This document shows positions 11,283 to 22,668 of a stretch of 64,000 nt of DNA, piece after piece. A program made the translations under genes and the position numbers. Source of the DNA: Dipteris shenzhenensis (Eukaryota; Polypodiophyta; Polypodiopsida; Gleicheniales); the NCBI GenBank assembly GCA_047967505.1, contig CM106538.1. One strand, given 5' to 3'. Below the pieces are notes generated by a model. The model worked only from the letters and a program-made list of their open reading frames with translations, had not been told where the DNA came from and made no database searches. Position 1 is the stretch's first letter. Each line of letters begins with the position of its first letter.

Positions 11283-11360
11283 ATCACTATATAGTGACGT
11301 TTTGACCTGTTTCGTCACTATATAGCGACGATTTGCTCTGTTCTGTCGCTATATAGCGAC
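11283..11360. repeat. Palindrome cluster beside TNP2 copy B promoter
   Basis: Three variants of GTCGCTATATAGCGAC at 11283, ~11315 and 11345, between the start of the minus-strand TNP2 copy B and an inverted copy of the TNPA 5' block. Confidence 0.8.
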
Positions 11361-11361
11361 A

Positions 11362-12030
11362 CTGTGGTTTAAAACCCAAAGCTTGCGACACGCGGCGCTT
11401 TCTTTAGCAATCTCTATTGTAAGCTACAATCTCTCCTCCCACCTATTTTCGATGACCTCCCACTCTATTCTCCACTCCTCACCACACCTCACCCCTATCG
11501 TAACACTTGCGCTCCCTCTCCACCCCTCCCTCTTTCTTTTCTTGAAAAGAAGTTTTTTAAGAAGGTGAGTCTCTTTGAACAATGTAGGTTCTTTTTTGTG
11601 AGATTTCGTTTCGTGAGTGTTGAAGGATGTTTCCCTTTGTATTGCTAAAGCTATGTGCTAGTTTTCATGCTTGATTTCAAAGGATTGAAGCCAAAAAATG
11701 AGATTTTGTGAAAGAAAGAAGACTCACCTCTTCTAGTCTTTTTTGTATTTCTCTTCCTTCGCTTTCTCCTTGTCTCCTCAATCTAATCTCTTTGAGAAAT
11801 TTCTTCTTTAACTCCTCCTTCCTCTAACTAGTTATTTGAAATAGTATGTTTCCTCTCTTTTGTAGGGCTAGTCCACAAAACACCGAGTGGGACATACTAT
11901 TCTAGGTAAGAAAGTGCTTCCTCTTTTTTCCTTTTGTTATTTTTGTTATTTGCATTGGCCTGTAGCTAGCGCCTTAAGTGCTAGCTGCAGTGATGGGCGT
12001 AGGAACCCTCTCTTCCCCTCTCTTCCCTCT
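11362..12030 (+). promoter_or_regulatory. Inverted copy of the TNPA 5' block
   Basis: Inverse match of 7040-7560 and 17411-18090, with the donor CTAGGTAAG on the plus strand near 11905 and GCTGCAGTGATGGGCGTAGG near 11980. A plus-strand TNPA-like gene should follow, but the next one (12622-13427) is on the opposite strand, which places a rearrangement junction between 12430 and 12622. Confidence 0.5.
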
Positions 12031-12621
12031 TCTTTTCCTCTTCTCTCCTCTTCCGTCTCTTCTTTTTTCCTCTTTCTTTTCCCCTCTTTCAATCTCTTTT
12101 CCCCTCTTCTTTTTCCCCCTCTTTCAATCTCTTTTTCCCTCTTCTCTCCTCTTTTGTCTCTTCTTTTTCCTTCTTCCTTTTTCCCTCTTTCAGTCTGTTT
12201 TCCCCTCTTCTTTTTCCCCCTCTTTCAATCTCTTTTTCCCTCCTTTCCTTCTCTTCTTTTTTTCAACTTTCAATCTCTTTTCCCCTCTTCTTTTTTTTCC
12301 CTCTTTAATCTCTTTTTCCCTCCTTTCCTTCTCCTTCTCCTTCAATCTTTCATTCTCTTTCCCCCTCTTTTTTCCTCTTTCCTTTCCCTCTTCTTCTCTC
12401 TTTCCCCCCCCTTTCCCCTCTTCCAATCTCTTTCCCCTCTTTCATGCTCATGCTCTTATGCTCATGCATAAGCATAAGCATAAGCATGAGCATATGTCTC
12501 CTTCTCTTATGCTCATGCATAAGCATAAGCATAAGCATATGTCTCCTTCTCTTATGCTTATGCTAATGCTCATGCTTATGCTTATGCATGAGCATAAGAG
12601 AAGGAGACATATGCTCTTTTT
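12031..12621. repeat. CT-rich tract and GCATAAGC satellite
   Basis: 12031-12440 is a pyrimidine-rich array of TCTTTTCCCCTCTTTCAATCTC-like steps. 12440-12610 is the six-base GCATAA/GCATGA satellite. It joins abruptly to TNPA-like copy b at about 12622. Confidence 0.85.
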
Positions 12622-13427
12622 CCCTCGATCACCGCCTGCTTCTTTTGGGCATCTTGATACCGCCAATCGGTATTTATTCCGCTCTTGAAGTGATGACTCA
12701 TCAACCTCCTCATGGCGGCCATCACTGCTTTGCCCTTTTTGTCTTCTATTATCTCTCCGGCAAATGTGATTTGATAGGAGAGATCCCCTGATGAGTAAGG
12801 GGGACTGACGGTAGCAGAGTCTGAAGGAGTGGAAGCTACGTGACTGCTTTCGGATCGAGGAGTAGCAGTGGGAGTAGGAGAGGGAAAGGGACCTGACTGA
12901 TACTGTGTCTCTTGACCAAGTGGAGACCTAAAGGAGCGTGAGTGTGCTGACTCGTCTACATCTCCTGAGTTAGCACAACATGAGCCGCCCGTCCTACTCT
13001 TCCTTCCCTTGCGGGAGACATGCGCAGGTGATGATCCCGCAGTCGAAGGGGCATGAGGGGATGGATGGGCAGTACGTCCACCCGTCGGTGTAGGGGAAGG
13101 AATTGCGGAGGTCCTCTGAGAGAGTAGAGAGAAGAATCTCGCTACCTCCTCATCACTCATCTGCGCTACAAACTCGTCGGGAGTCCCGACAAAGCCATGC
13201 ACGGCTAGCAAAGGAGTTCCCCGAGGGGTAGTCACAGTGCTACATGGAAGAGGGGTTAGACCAGGGGTAGTCGCAGTGCTAAGACCGAGAGGAGTCGGAC
13301 CAGGGGTAGTCCTCGGGGTAGTCGCCTGAGAGGAATCAAAGTCCTCTGGAGCATATAGATCGTGAGCTCTCCTCCTGTGAGGTTGTCCGTACTCATTGAA
13401 TGAGCAACGTGATCCCATGTCTAACAT
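12622..13427 (-). pseudogene. TNPA-like CACTA gene, copy b, 3'-truncated
   Basis: Homologous to copy a from MGSRCSFNEYGQ onwards: the same Pro/Ser/Thr-rich repeats (GPTPLG, TPLP), the SDEEVARFFSLLSQRTSAIPS segment and a basic GRKSR stretch. It stays open for nearly its whole length, then is cut off by satellite DNA at about 12622, losing the Transposase_24-type C-terminal motif present in copy a at 3580-3921. Upstream sequence to 13480 also matches copy a. It could be the TNPA partner of TNP2 copy C, with the arrays at 13486-17215 inside its first intron. Confidence 0.6.
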
Positions 13428-13485
13428 AGACACAAACACGAAAACAGAAAACAAAAAACAAACATAAGCATTCTCATAGGGATAG

Positions 13486-15588
13486 GCATAGGCAAGAAGA
13501 AAGAAGAGGGAAAGGAAAGAAGAGGGAAAGGAAAGAGGGAAAGAAGAGGGAAAGGAAAGAGGGAAAGAAGATGGAAAGGAAAGAAAAGAATGAGAATGAG
13601 GAAATAGAGAATGAGAGAAGGGGGAAATAGAGAAGGGGAAAGAGATGAGGGAAAATAGAGAAGGAGAGAAGGCGGAAATGAGAGAAGGGGGAAATAGAGA
13701 ATGAGCTTATGCGGAAATAGAGAATGAGCTTATGCTTCTCTCATTCTCTATTTCCGCATAAGCTCACGCATAAGCATGAGCTTATGCGGAAGTTAAGCAT
13801 AAGCTCATGCTCATGCATGAGCATAAGCATGAGCTTATGCTTATGCTTATGCTTAAGCATAGGCATCGGAAATAGAGAAGGAGCTTAAGCAGAAATAGAG
13901 AATGAGTTTCCGCATAAGCTTCTCTCATTCTCTGTTTCCGCATAAGCTCAGGCATAAGCATGAGCTTATGCGGAAACTTGAGCATAAGCTCATGCTCATG
14001 CATGAGCATAAGCATGAGCTTATGCTTATGCTTATGCGGAAAGCATAGGCATCGGAAATAGAGAAGGAGCTTATGCAGAAATAGAGAATGAGCTTATGCT
14101 TATGCTTATGCGGAAAGCATAGGCATCGGAAATAGAGAAGGAGCTTATGCGGAAATAGAGAATGAGCTTATGCTTCTCTCATTCTCTATTTCCGCATAAG
14201 CTCACGCATAAGCATGAGCTTATGCGGAAACATGAGCATAAGCTCATGCTCACTCATGAGCATAAGCATAAGCTCATGCGGAAAAAGAGAAGGAGCTTAG
14301 GCGGAAATAGAGAATGAGTTTCCGCATAAGCTTCTCTCATTCTCTATTTCCGCATAAGCTCATGCTCATGTATGAGCATAAGCATGAGCTTATGCGGATG
14401 CTTATGTATGAGCATAAGCATAAGCTCATGCTTATGTATGAGCATACGCATAAGCTCATGCTTATGCTCATGCGGAAAAAGAGAAGGAGCTTATGCGGAA
14501 ATAGAGAATGAGAGAAGCATAAGCTTCTCTCATGCTCTATTTTCGCATAAGCTCATGCATAAGCATAGCTTATGCGGAAACTTAAGCATAAGCTCATGCT
14601 TATGCTCATGCGGAAAAAGAGAAGGAGCTTATGCGGAAAAAGAGAAAGAGGAGCTTATGCGGAAAAAGAGAAGGAGAGAAGCTTATGCGGAATTTCATTC
14701 TCTATTTCTGCAGAAGCTCCTTCTCTTTTTCCGCATGAGCTTATGCTTATGCTCATGAGTGAGCATGAGCTTATGCTCATGTTTTCACATAAGCTCATGC
14801 TTATGCGTGAGCTTATGCAGAAATAGAGAATGAGAGAAGCATAAGCTTCTCTCATTCTCTATTTCCGCATAAGCTCATGCATAAGCATAGCTTATGCGGA
14901 AACTTAAGCATAAGCTCATGCTCATGCATGAGCATAAGCATGAGCTTATGCTCATGCGGAAAAAGAGAAGGAGCTTATGCATAAAAAGAGAAAGAGGAGC
15001 TTATGTGGAAAAAGAGAAGGAGAGAAGCTTATGCGGAAACTCATTCTCTATTTCCGCATAAGCTCCTTCTCTTTTTCCGCATGAGCATAAGCACGAGCTT
15101 ATGCTTATGCTTATGCATAAGCATAAGCTCGTGCTTATGCTCATGCGGAAAAAGAGAAGGAGCTTATGCATAAAAAGAGAAGGAGCTTATGCAGAAATAG
15201 AGAATGAGAGAAGCATAAGCTTCTTTCATTCTCTATTTCCGCATAAGCTCACGCATAAGCATAAACTTATGGGTAAACTTAAGCATAAGCTCATGCTCAT
15301 GCATGAGCATAAGCATGAGCTTATGCTTATGCTTATGCTTAAGCATAAGCTCATGCTTATGCTCATGCAGAAAAAGAGAAGGAGCTTATGCATAAAAAGA
15401 GAAGGAGGAGCTTATGTGGAAAAAGAGAAGGAGCTTATGCGAAAATAGAGAATGAGAGAAGCATAAGCTTCTCTCATTCTCTATTTTCGCATAAGCATAA
15501 TCTTATGCGTAAACTTAAGCATAAGCTCATGCTCATGCATGAGCATAAGCATGAGCTTATGCTTATGCTCATGCTTAAGCATAAGCAT
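13486..15588. repeat. Six-base-step satellite with inverted units
   Basis: Long array of GCATAA, GCATGA, GCTTAT and GCTCAT hexamers interleaved with an inverted pair, ATAGAGAATGAGAGAAGC and GCTTCTCTCATTCTCTAT, and with GGAAAAAGAGAAGGAGC blocks. Because most steps are six bases and self-complementary in combination, all strands stay open and large hairpins are possible. The array runs directly into the right terminal repeat at 15589. Confidence 0.9.
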
Positions 15589-15641
15589 TAATGTAAAAAG
15601 CGTCAGTATTTCCGTCGAAAAATGGCCTATGCCTTGTAGTG
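15589..15641 (-). repeat. Right terminal inverted repeat, CACTA family 1
   Basis: Minus-strand reading begins CACTACAAGGCATAGGCC and ends TACATTA, matching the left repeat with four mismatches over 53 bases. Satellite DNA abuts it on the inside; I see no palindrome cluster here, unlike the left end. Confidence 0.85.
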
Positions 15642-16204
15642 AAATGGAGAGCTCATTTGAAGTTAGGATCATTTTGAAATGAGAACCTCAGTATTTGAGC
15701 TTTGATAGAGAGGAGGTTTCAATCGTCTCCAATCCTTTAAAAGAGGTTAATGACAATGTTATCTTGGCCATTCTCAGGTAATGTTTGCTTATTTGTTGCT
15801 ACTTCAATGAGCTAACATTTGTTTATTTATTTACAGTATAGTTATATATCCGTTTCCTAGTGCAAAATGCAAATCAATTCTATGAGCTAACATTTGTTTA
15901 TTTCTTGGTGCAGTGTAGTTATTTCTCATCTTCCTAGTGCAATGCAGTGTCGTGTCTACATGCTCGATGCTCTCCTTTATTCTATTCTTAGCTCTCCTCA
16001 AAAGACTATAGAAGATGTTTGTACCTAGTTAAGCCCTTTGAATTTAGATGGGGTGCGAGTCATCCTTATGCCTTATCATGAGGCATAAGTATCAACTCTA
16101 ACCTTATTTTTACTATTTCTATGGCAAGTTTGTGTAAAACAATAATCATTTTTATTCTGGTCGTGTAGCTCACATTGGAGTCTGATTGTCTGGGACCTTG
16201 AACT
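15642..16204. other. Single-copy-looking spacer with a ~74-bp duplication
   Basis: Non-satellite sequence between two satellite arrays. It has a diverged tandem duplication starting GAGCTAACATTTGTTTATTT near 15809 and 15883. No convincing gene. It may be the genomic flank of the composite CACTA element. Confidence 0.5.
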
Positions 16205-17215
16205 CAACTATTTCTTATGCGGAAAAAGAGAAGGAGCTTATGCGGAAATAGAGAATGAGAGAAGCATAAGCTTCTCTCATTCTCTATTTCCGCATAAGCT
16301 CATGCATAAGAGCAACGCTTATGCGGAAACTTAAGCATAAGCTCATGCTCATGCATGAGCATAAGCATATGCTTATGCTCATGCATAAGCATAAGCATAA
16401 GCATAAGCTCATGCTTATGCTCATGCGGAAAAAAAGAAGGAGCTTATGCGGAAATAGAGAATGAGAGAAGCATAAGCTTCTCTCATTCTCTATTTCCACA
16501 TAAGCTTATGCATAAGCATAAGCTTATGCGGAAATTTAAGCATAAGCTCATGCTTATGCTCATGCGGAAAAAGAGAAGGAGCTTATGCGGAAATAGAGAA
16601 TGAGAGAAGCATAAGCTTCTCTCATTCTCTATTTCCGCATAAGTTCATGCATAAGAGCAATGCTTATGCGGAAACTTAAGCATAAGCTCATGCTCATGTG
16701 GAAAAAGAGAAGGAGCTTATGCGGAAAAAGAGAAGGAGCTTATGCGAAAATAGAGAATGAGAGAAGCATAAGCTTCTCTCATTCTCTATTTCCGCATAAG
16801 CTCATGCATAAGCATAAGCTTCTCTCATTCTCTATTTCCGCATAAGCTCATGCATAAGAGCAACACTTATGCGAAAACTTAAGCATAAGCTCATGCTCAT
16901 GCATGAGCATAAGCATGAGCTTATGCTTATGCTTATGCATAAGCATAAGCATAAGCATAAGCTCATGCTTATGCTCATGTGGAAAAAAAGAAGGAGCTTA
17001 TGTGGAAAAAGAGAAGGAGCTTATGCGGAAATAGAGAATGAGAGAAGCATAAGCTTCTCTCATTCTCTATTTCCGCATAAGCTCATGCATAAGCATAAGC
17101 TTATGCGAAAATTTAAGCATAAGCTCATGCTCATGCGGAAAAAGAGAAGGAGCTTATGCATAAGCTCATGCTCATGCATGAGCATAAGCATGAGCTTATG
17201 CGAATGAGAGAAGGG
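16205..17215. repeat. Six-base-step satellite, second block
   Basis: Same hexamer and inverted AGAGAATGAGAGAAGC family as 13486-15588, resuming after the 15642-16204 spacer. Confidence 0.9.
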
Positions 17216-18090
17216 GGAAATAGAGAAGGGGGAAAGAGAGAAGGGGGGATGAGAGAAGCATAAGCATAAGAGAATAAGAGGGAAAGGAAAGAGAGAAGGG
17301 AAAAGAGATGAGGGGGAAAGAGAGAAGGGGGAACGAGAGAATAAGAGAAGAGGGAAAAAAGAGAAGGGGGAAAAAGGAGAATAAGAGAAGGGGGAAGAAG
17401 GAAAGAGTGAGAGGGGAAGAGAGGGTTCCTACACCCATCACTGCAGCTAGCGCCTAAGGCGCTAGCTACAAGCCAATGCAAATAACAAAAATAATAAATG
17501 GAAAAAAGAGGAAGCACTTACCTAAAAAAGTATGTCCCGCTCGGTGTAGTGGACTGGCCCTACAAAAGAGAGAAAACAACCCATTTTTTCAAATAAGATG
17601 TTAGTGAAAGGAGGAGATTACAAACGCAACTTCTTGAAGGGAGAAGATTGAGGAGACAAGGAAAGGAGGAGATTGAGGAGACAAGGAGAAAGTGAAGGAA
17701 GAGAAATACAGAAAAAAGAGGTGAGTTTTCTTTCTTTCTTGAAATCTCGTTTTTTGTTTCAATCCTTTCAAAACAAGCATGAAAACTAGTTTACAGGTTT
17801 AGCAATACAAGAAGAAACACTCACAAAACTAAAGCTAACAAACAAACAACCTACATTGTTGAAACAAACTCACCTCTTGAAGAACTTTCTTTCAAGAAAC
17901 CAAAGAGGGAAAAGGATAGAGAGGGAGTACAAGAGGTAGGAGAAGGGTGAGGAGTGGAAAATAGAGTGGGAGGTTGCTTGGAATAGATGGGAGGTCGTCG
18001 AAAATAGGTGGGAGGAGATTTTGGGTTGCTTACTTGAGAGATTAGGGAATGGATTGAGCAAAACGCCGCACGTTACGGCGTTTCTGGTTT
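17216..18090 (-). promoter_or_regulatory. Purine tract and TNPA 5' block, copy C
   Basis: 17216-17410 is purine-rich. 17411-18090 repeats the conserved block of 7040-7560: CCTACACCCATCACTGCAGC, a minus-strand AGGTAAGT donor near 17520, and CTCACCTCTT. It is placed as the promoter and first exon of a leftward TNPA-like gene opposite TNP2 copy C. Confidence 0.5.
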
Positions 18091-18102
18091 TAACCCACAG
18101 TG

Positions 18103-18199
18103 TCGCTATATAGCGACGATTATTCGTCGCTATATAGCGATGTTTTTAATTAAAAACGTCGCTATATAGCGACGGAACAGAGCGTCGCTATATAGCGAC
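18103..18199. repeat. Palindrome cluster beside TNP2 copy C promoter
   Basis: Four copies of GTCGCTATATAGCGAC (three perfect), about 27 bases apart, in the divergent promoter between the TNPA 5' block and TNP2 copy C. Confidence 0.85.
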
Positions 18200-18305
18200 G
18201 CTTACTGTCACTTTTTTTATATGGCCTCAAGAGAAGCTCAAACATGCTATTTTATAATTGTCAATATCTCCTCTTCATGCTCATGTTGTGATTTTATAAG
18301 TGTAG

Positions 18306-21300
18306 ATCGAAGGGACGAGTGGAAGCTCATCCAATGATGCGCCAATGCCCGGGAGCACGAAGTGGCTTACGAAGAGGTTATACTGTCATTGCACTCATTG
18401 CAAGTGAGAAGTACGACATCAATGTCGTATTATCATGCGCCACTTGTGGATGTATGGGGAGGAGCCGGAACCAGTACCCCCCGTTGGTGTTGCACATGTT
18501 GATGGATCATCGGTAAGTCAAAGCTATTTAAGTTCGCAATCTTATTGTATACCAGGAAATAGAAGATCTTATATTTACACGAATGAGCTTATGACAGGAT
18601 GAGGAGGGTGACGAGGGTACACATATACCTTCTCACTTTCAACAAGACTATAGTCTCCCGGATGACGACGAGGGTATGGTCGACATGATGGATTCCATTT
18701 TTAGGGGCACTACATCCCACGTACACATGATGTCAGAGTCTGAGGTCAAAATGCGAGAGTTGCAATCAACACAATTGTACGAGGGTGCTAGGATGTCTAA
18801 ACTACGTGCTTGTCTCTCAATCTTGAATCTACAAGTACAGTATGGGTGGTCGGATACAAGTGTCTCGGCCTTAATGAGGTTAGCCCTTGCATTAATTTGA
18901 CTCATTATTTGGATATTGTTTGTTTTGAGAATCATCATTTGGATAGTGTCTTTGTCATAGGTTGCTCTAGAAGATGTTGTCTGCACCAAATACCATGCCC
19001 GCATCAAGAGATGAAGCGAAAAAGATGCTAACAATGGTGGGTATGGATTATGATACCATCCATGCTTGCCGTAATGATTTTATTCTCTTTCGTTGTGAGC
19101 ATGGAGATTTGGCTAGTTGTCCAAAGTGTGGGGAACAACGATATAGAGATGACTTGCAGGGTGAGCGGATACCGGTAAAGGTCTTAAGACACTTTCCCAT
19201 CATTGCAAGAATACAACACATGTTTTGATGCAAATCCATAGAGGAGTTGATGACATGGCATGCATCTCATCGGTCCACTGATCACACATTGAGGATTCCC
19301 GCAGATTGTGCAGCTTGGAAGCACATAGATAATCAGTGTCTGGACTTTGCGAGGGAGCCACGCAACTTACATCTTGGGCTAGCTATGGATGGCGTGAATC
19401 CTTTCGGGTTACGCTCGACAACTTGGTCGACATGGCCCATAGTCATGGTGAATTACAATATCCCACCATGGCTAACAATAAAAAAGGGACACCTCATGCT
19501 TGCACTACTTGTGCCAGGAAAGTACAAGGCAAAAAACATGGACGTGTACATGGCACCTTTGATAGAGGAGTTACAGATATTATGGAGAGGAGTGCAGGTC
19601 TTTGATATTTCCAGAGCTCCTAGACATACCAATGATATTTTGGTCAGGGGTATCTTGATGTGGACCATGCATGACTACCCAGGATATGGAGAGTGCGCAG
19701 GTACGTGGTTGTGTCTTTACATGTACAATGAGGGATTATGCTTTTTTTACTCTCTTTTGCACGCATGTCTTGTACTAACACATTCATGCACGCGTGCAGG
19801 ACTTGTTACAAGTGAGTACCATGCTTGTCCTGTTTGTGGACCGGCTCTGAAATCACTTACACGCTACTCCAAACATATGAGGAAAAATGTTTATGAAGGT
19901 CATGCTCGATACCTTCCGCTCGACCATCTCGCACGTGGAGGTCAGCTTGATCCACCACCATCATATTTGAAGGCAAGTGATTGGATTTAAGCTTGGAGGG
20001 TGAATGGAGAGGAACCTCCTCCTGGTATGAAGAGGCTATGGATCTTTCACGAGCTTCCTTTTTGGGGTCAGTTACAAATCAATCATCTCTTGGATCCCAT
20101 GCATATCTTCAAGAATGTGGGGGCTACCATTTGGGCACACTTGGTTGGTTCCAAGGACTCTAGAGGAGTGCGAGAAGACTTGCGTGCTATGAATAGGATG
20201 TCTCGTTTGTGGCCCCAAGTGCATGCTTCGGGAAAAGTTGTCCTCCCGAAAGCAACGTGGATCCTCTCTACGAGGGAGGAGGCAGCGATCAAAGCAAACA
20301 TTGCCTCGTTTCAAACACCGACAGGGTACATGCGTTGCTTGAAAGGAGCATTTTCAAAAGACAATAAGCTTAGTGGCCTCAAGTCCCATGATTGGCACAA
20401 GGTCTTACAGGTATTCTAAGTAGAATTAGTGTACCGATAATAGTGATGCGTTAGCGTAATTATTATTATGTTATATTGTTGACATGACTTCATTGTTGCT
20501 TTGATAGTTCATCCTTCCAATTACAATAAAAGGGTGCTTACAAGAAGATGTTAGAAATGCTATATTCAAGATCTGTGGTATTGTGAGGTATGCTTACTAT
20601 CAAATCGCATTATGTATTTTCTGAATGGACATGTGAAATAGGTGGATATCTCAAATATCTTACATATGCATGGACATGTGAAATAGGTGGATATCTCAAA
20701 AAGAGATCTCTATATCGAGCATCGAGCACTTTCCCTCAAGCATTATGACAACTCAAGTCCACTTGCTTCTGCACATAGTTGATGAGGTGGCTATAGCAGG
20801 TACCGTTCATAATCGATGGATGTTTTTTCTCGAGCGGTTTATGAAAACTTTAAAGGGGTTTGTAAGAAAAAGAGCAAGACCGGAAGCAAGCATGGCAGAG
20901 GGATGGCTTGTGCAAGAGTCATCAGTATATATCACAGAGTTTCTTGCATCCACAGATCTTGATATGCCGCAAGCTTGGCACAACAAGGATGATGATCGCA
21001 TCATTGGCGAGGTCCCCCAAGGAAAAGGGATTGAAAGAAAGATGAGCGAAGAGCAAATGGAGAAATTCAATAAGTTTTGTATCCTCAATAGCCCTGAGAT
21101 GCAGAAGTGGATTGAGAGATATGAAGTGGCCAAAGCAGAAAGAATAAATGCAAGCACGAGATTCAGAGTAATGTACAGGCGATCACAACCATATCCACGA
21201 GATCTGGCCCTTCTCCCTACTCACATGTCACTTGATTGGCTACAACTAGCTCTACGTAAAGCCGAACGTGATGGAGAGACAATAAACAAGTGCGAGCGGG

Positions 21301-22317
21301 AGTTATCATCTGGATGTATGGTGCATGTAAGTTTCTTATCTCTTGACATAATTAAGTAATTATTTGTGGCAATATATGCTATAAAATAGGTGCATCTTCA
21401 TTGTTTTAATGATGCTCTTTTATAGTACAAAAAGTACAGTGCATTATGGTCATATGGACGACATTTTCGTGTGGAATGCATCGATTCAAAGAGAGTCATG
21501 TATGATTGTGGAGTCATGGCTAACTTCACACAAGATAGCCGAGCAAGTGCTTCGGATACCAATCTTCTCTCCTCACAGTTGGATTATTGTGGAACCATAC
21601 GCAACATCTATGAAATTGATTTCAGTTGATTTACTATTTTCATTCTTGATGTAAAATGGTTTAGAACTACTTACAACGGTCCCCATGCGACAGTGAGAAA
21701 AGATAGTAGCGGTCTCTTTGCAATAGACTCCACCAAACATTGGACCGATGAAAGTGATACTTTTGTTCTTCCCGAGCACTATGAGCAGGTGCATACTAAT
21801 GATTTAATTAGTCGAAGCTTTCGTTTTCAAAGTCCATTGATATATATATAATTGACGACATTTGGCACCCATCTTCAATATAGGTGGTTTTTCATCCGGA
21901 TCGTTCTGATCCAAGATGATGGTACGTGATCCAAGTTGCACCACGAAGTAAGCAAATTTTTGAAGATCGAGATGTGGATATGGAGATGCCACTACCAATG
22001 CTGGATCCAATTGATGAATCTAGCGAAGAAGATGTAGATCACCATATGAGGCAAGAGGAAGATGCGCATAATGACATCGCACAGGAGGAGGATGGAGATC
22101 ACAATATTGACAAAGAAGACAACAATCATCAAGATCAATCACCACACTTAAGCTTTATTGAAGAAGATGATCAAATACTTTTAGGTGAACATACGATGCT
22201 AGAGTACGATGATGATATAGGAGATCAACTCGGTATAGAGTTGGAGATAGACTTGCTTGGTGCCTTAGACTTGGCTCAAGATGAAACAGTTGATGTAAAT
22301 GCTCTTATTTGATTTTT
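18306..22317 (+). pseudogene. TNP2-like CACTA transposase, copy C, full domain set
   Basis: Recognisable parts in order: Cys/His N-terminal segment (18306-18510, Transpos_assoc-like), a linking exon (18600-18890), Transposase_21 (18974-20419; CPKCGEQRY, MDGVNPFGLRS, PGYGEC, LLDPMHIFKNV), DUF4218 (20745-21340; ERFMKTLKGFVR, MAEGWLVQESSVY), DUF4216 (21400-21790; DVKWF, IDSTKHW) and an acidic tail to 22312. An intron at about 19701-19799 has GT-AG ends. Breaks: start codon ATC instead of ATG; TGA at 18415 and 19226 where copy B has CGA; TAA at 19988 where copy B has CAG; frame changes around 20420-20745 and in DUF4216; and a ~30-bp tandem duplication at 20630-20700. TNP2 is the cut-and-paste transposase of CACTA elements. 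This copy is dead. Confidence 0.85.
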
Positions 22318-22668
22318 CTCATCTCAAACTTGGACATGAATATATGAGCTTCAAAGGCTTGATGTACATGCTCTCATTTTTTTATTCTCTATGAGCTCAA
22401 ACATGTATGAAAATTTTAAAAAATTTGTCATTGGAAAAACTAACTTTTAAGGCCTTTTTAAAAATGTTCGTATTCGTGTCTTGGAGTTCGCATCTCCAGA
22501 AACATTACTATTACAATAAATGGGCCCAAAAAAAAAAGGAGCCAATAGATGGCAATATCCATATAAGGTGTAGATAGGCAAAAATTGAAGCCAGTAGATA
22601 GGCAAAAACTAAAGCCAATGGGTGTGGCATGCCAAAAGAGATTTATATGAAGGTTTTTACATGACAGC
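22318..22668. other. Spacer; end of CACTA copy C not found
   Basis: 22318-22445 matches the 3' flank of TNP2 copy A. After TTTTAAGGCCT similarity stops without a palindrome cluster or CACTA terminus, so the right end of this element appears deleted. The remainder, to the 3' end of gene A, has a short repeat (AGATAGGCAAAAA twice near 22570-22605) and no gene. Confidence 0.5.

Larger units (their letters stand above)
2547..15641. mobile_element. CACTA (En/Spm) family 1, composite element
   Basis: Both ends carry CACTACAAGGCATAGGCC in inverted orientation, within 53-bp terminal inverted repeats that differ at four positions. The interior has TNPA-like and TNP2-like gene copies on both strands, subterminal palindromes and long satellite arrays. 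The bases flanking the ends differ (TGC on the left, AAA on the right), so the 3-bp target duplication normal for plant CACTA elements is missing. Two tail-to-tail TNP2 copies lie inside. The simplest reading is a mosaic formed by recombination or nested insertion of several family members, not one intact element. Confidence 0.7.
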
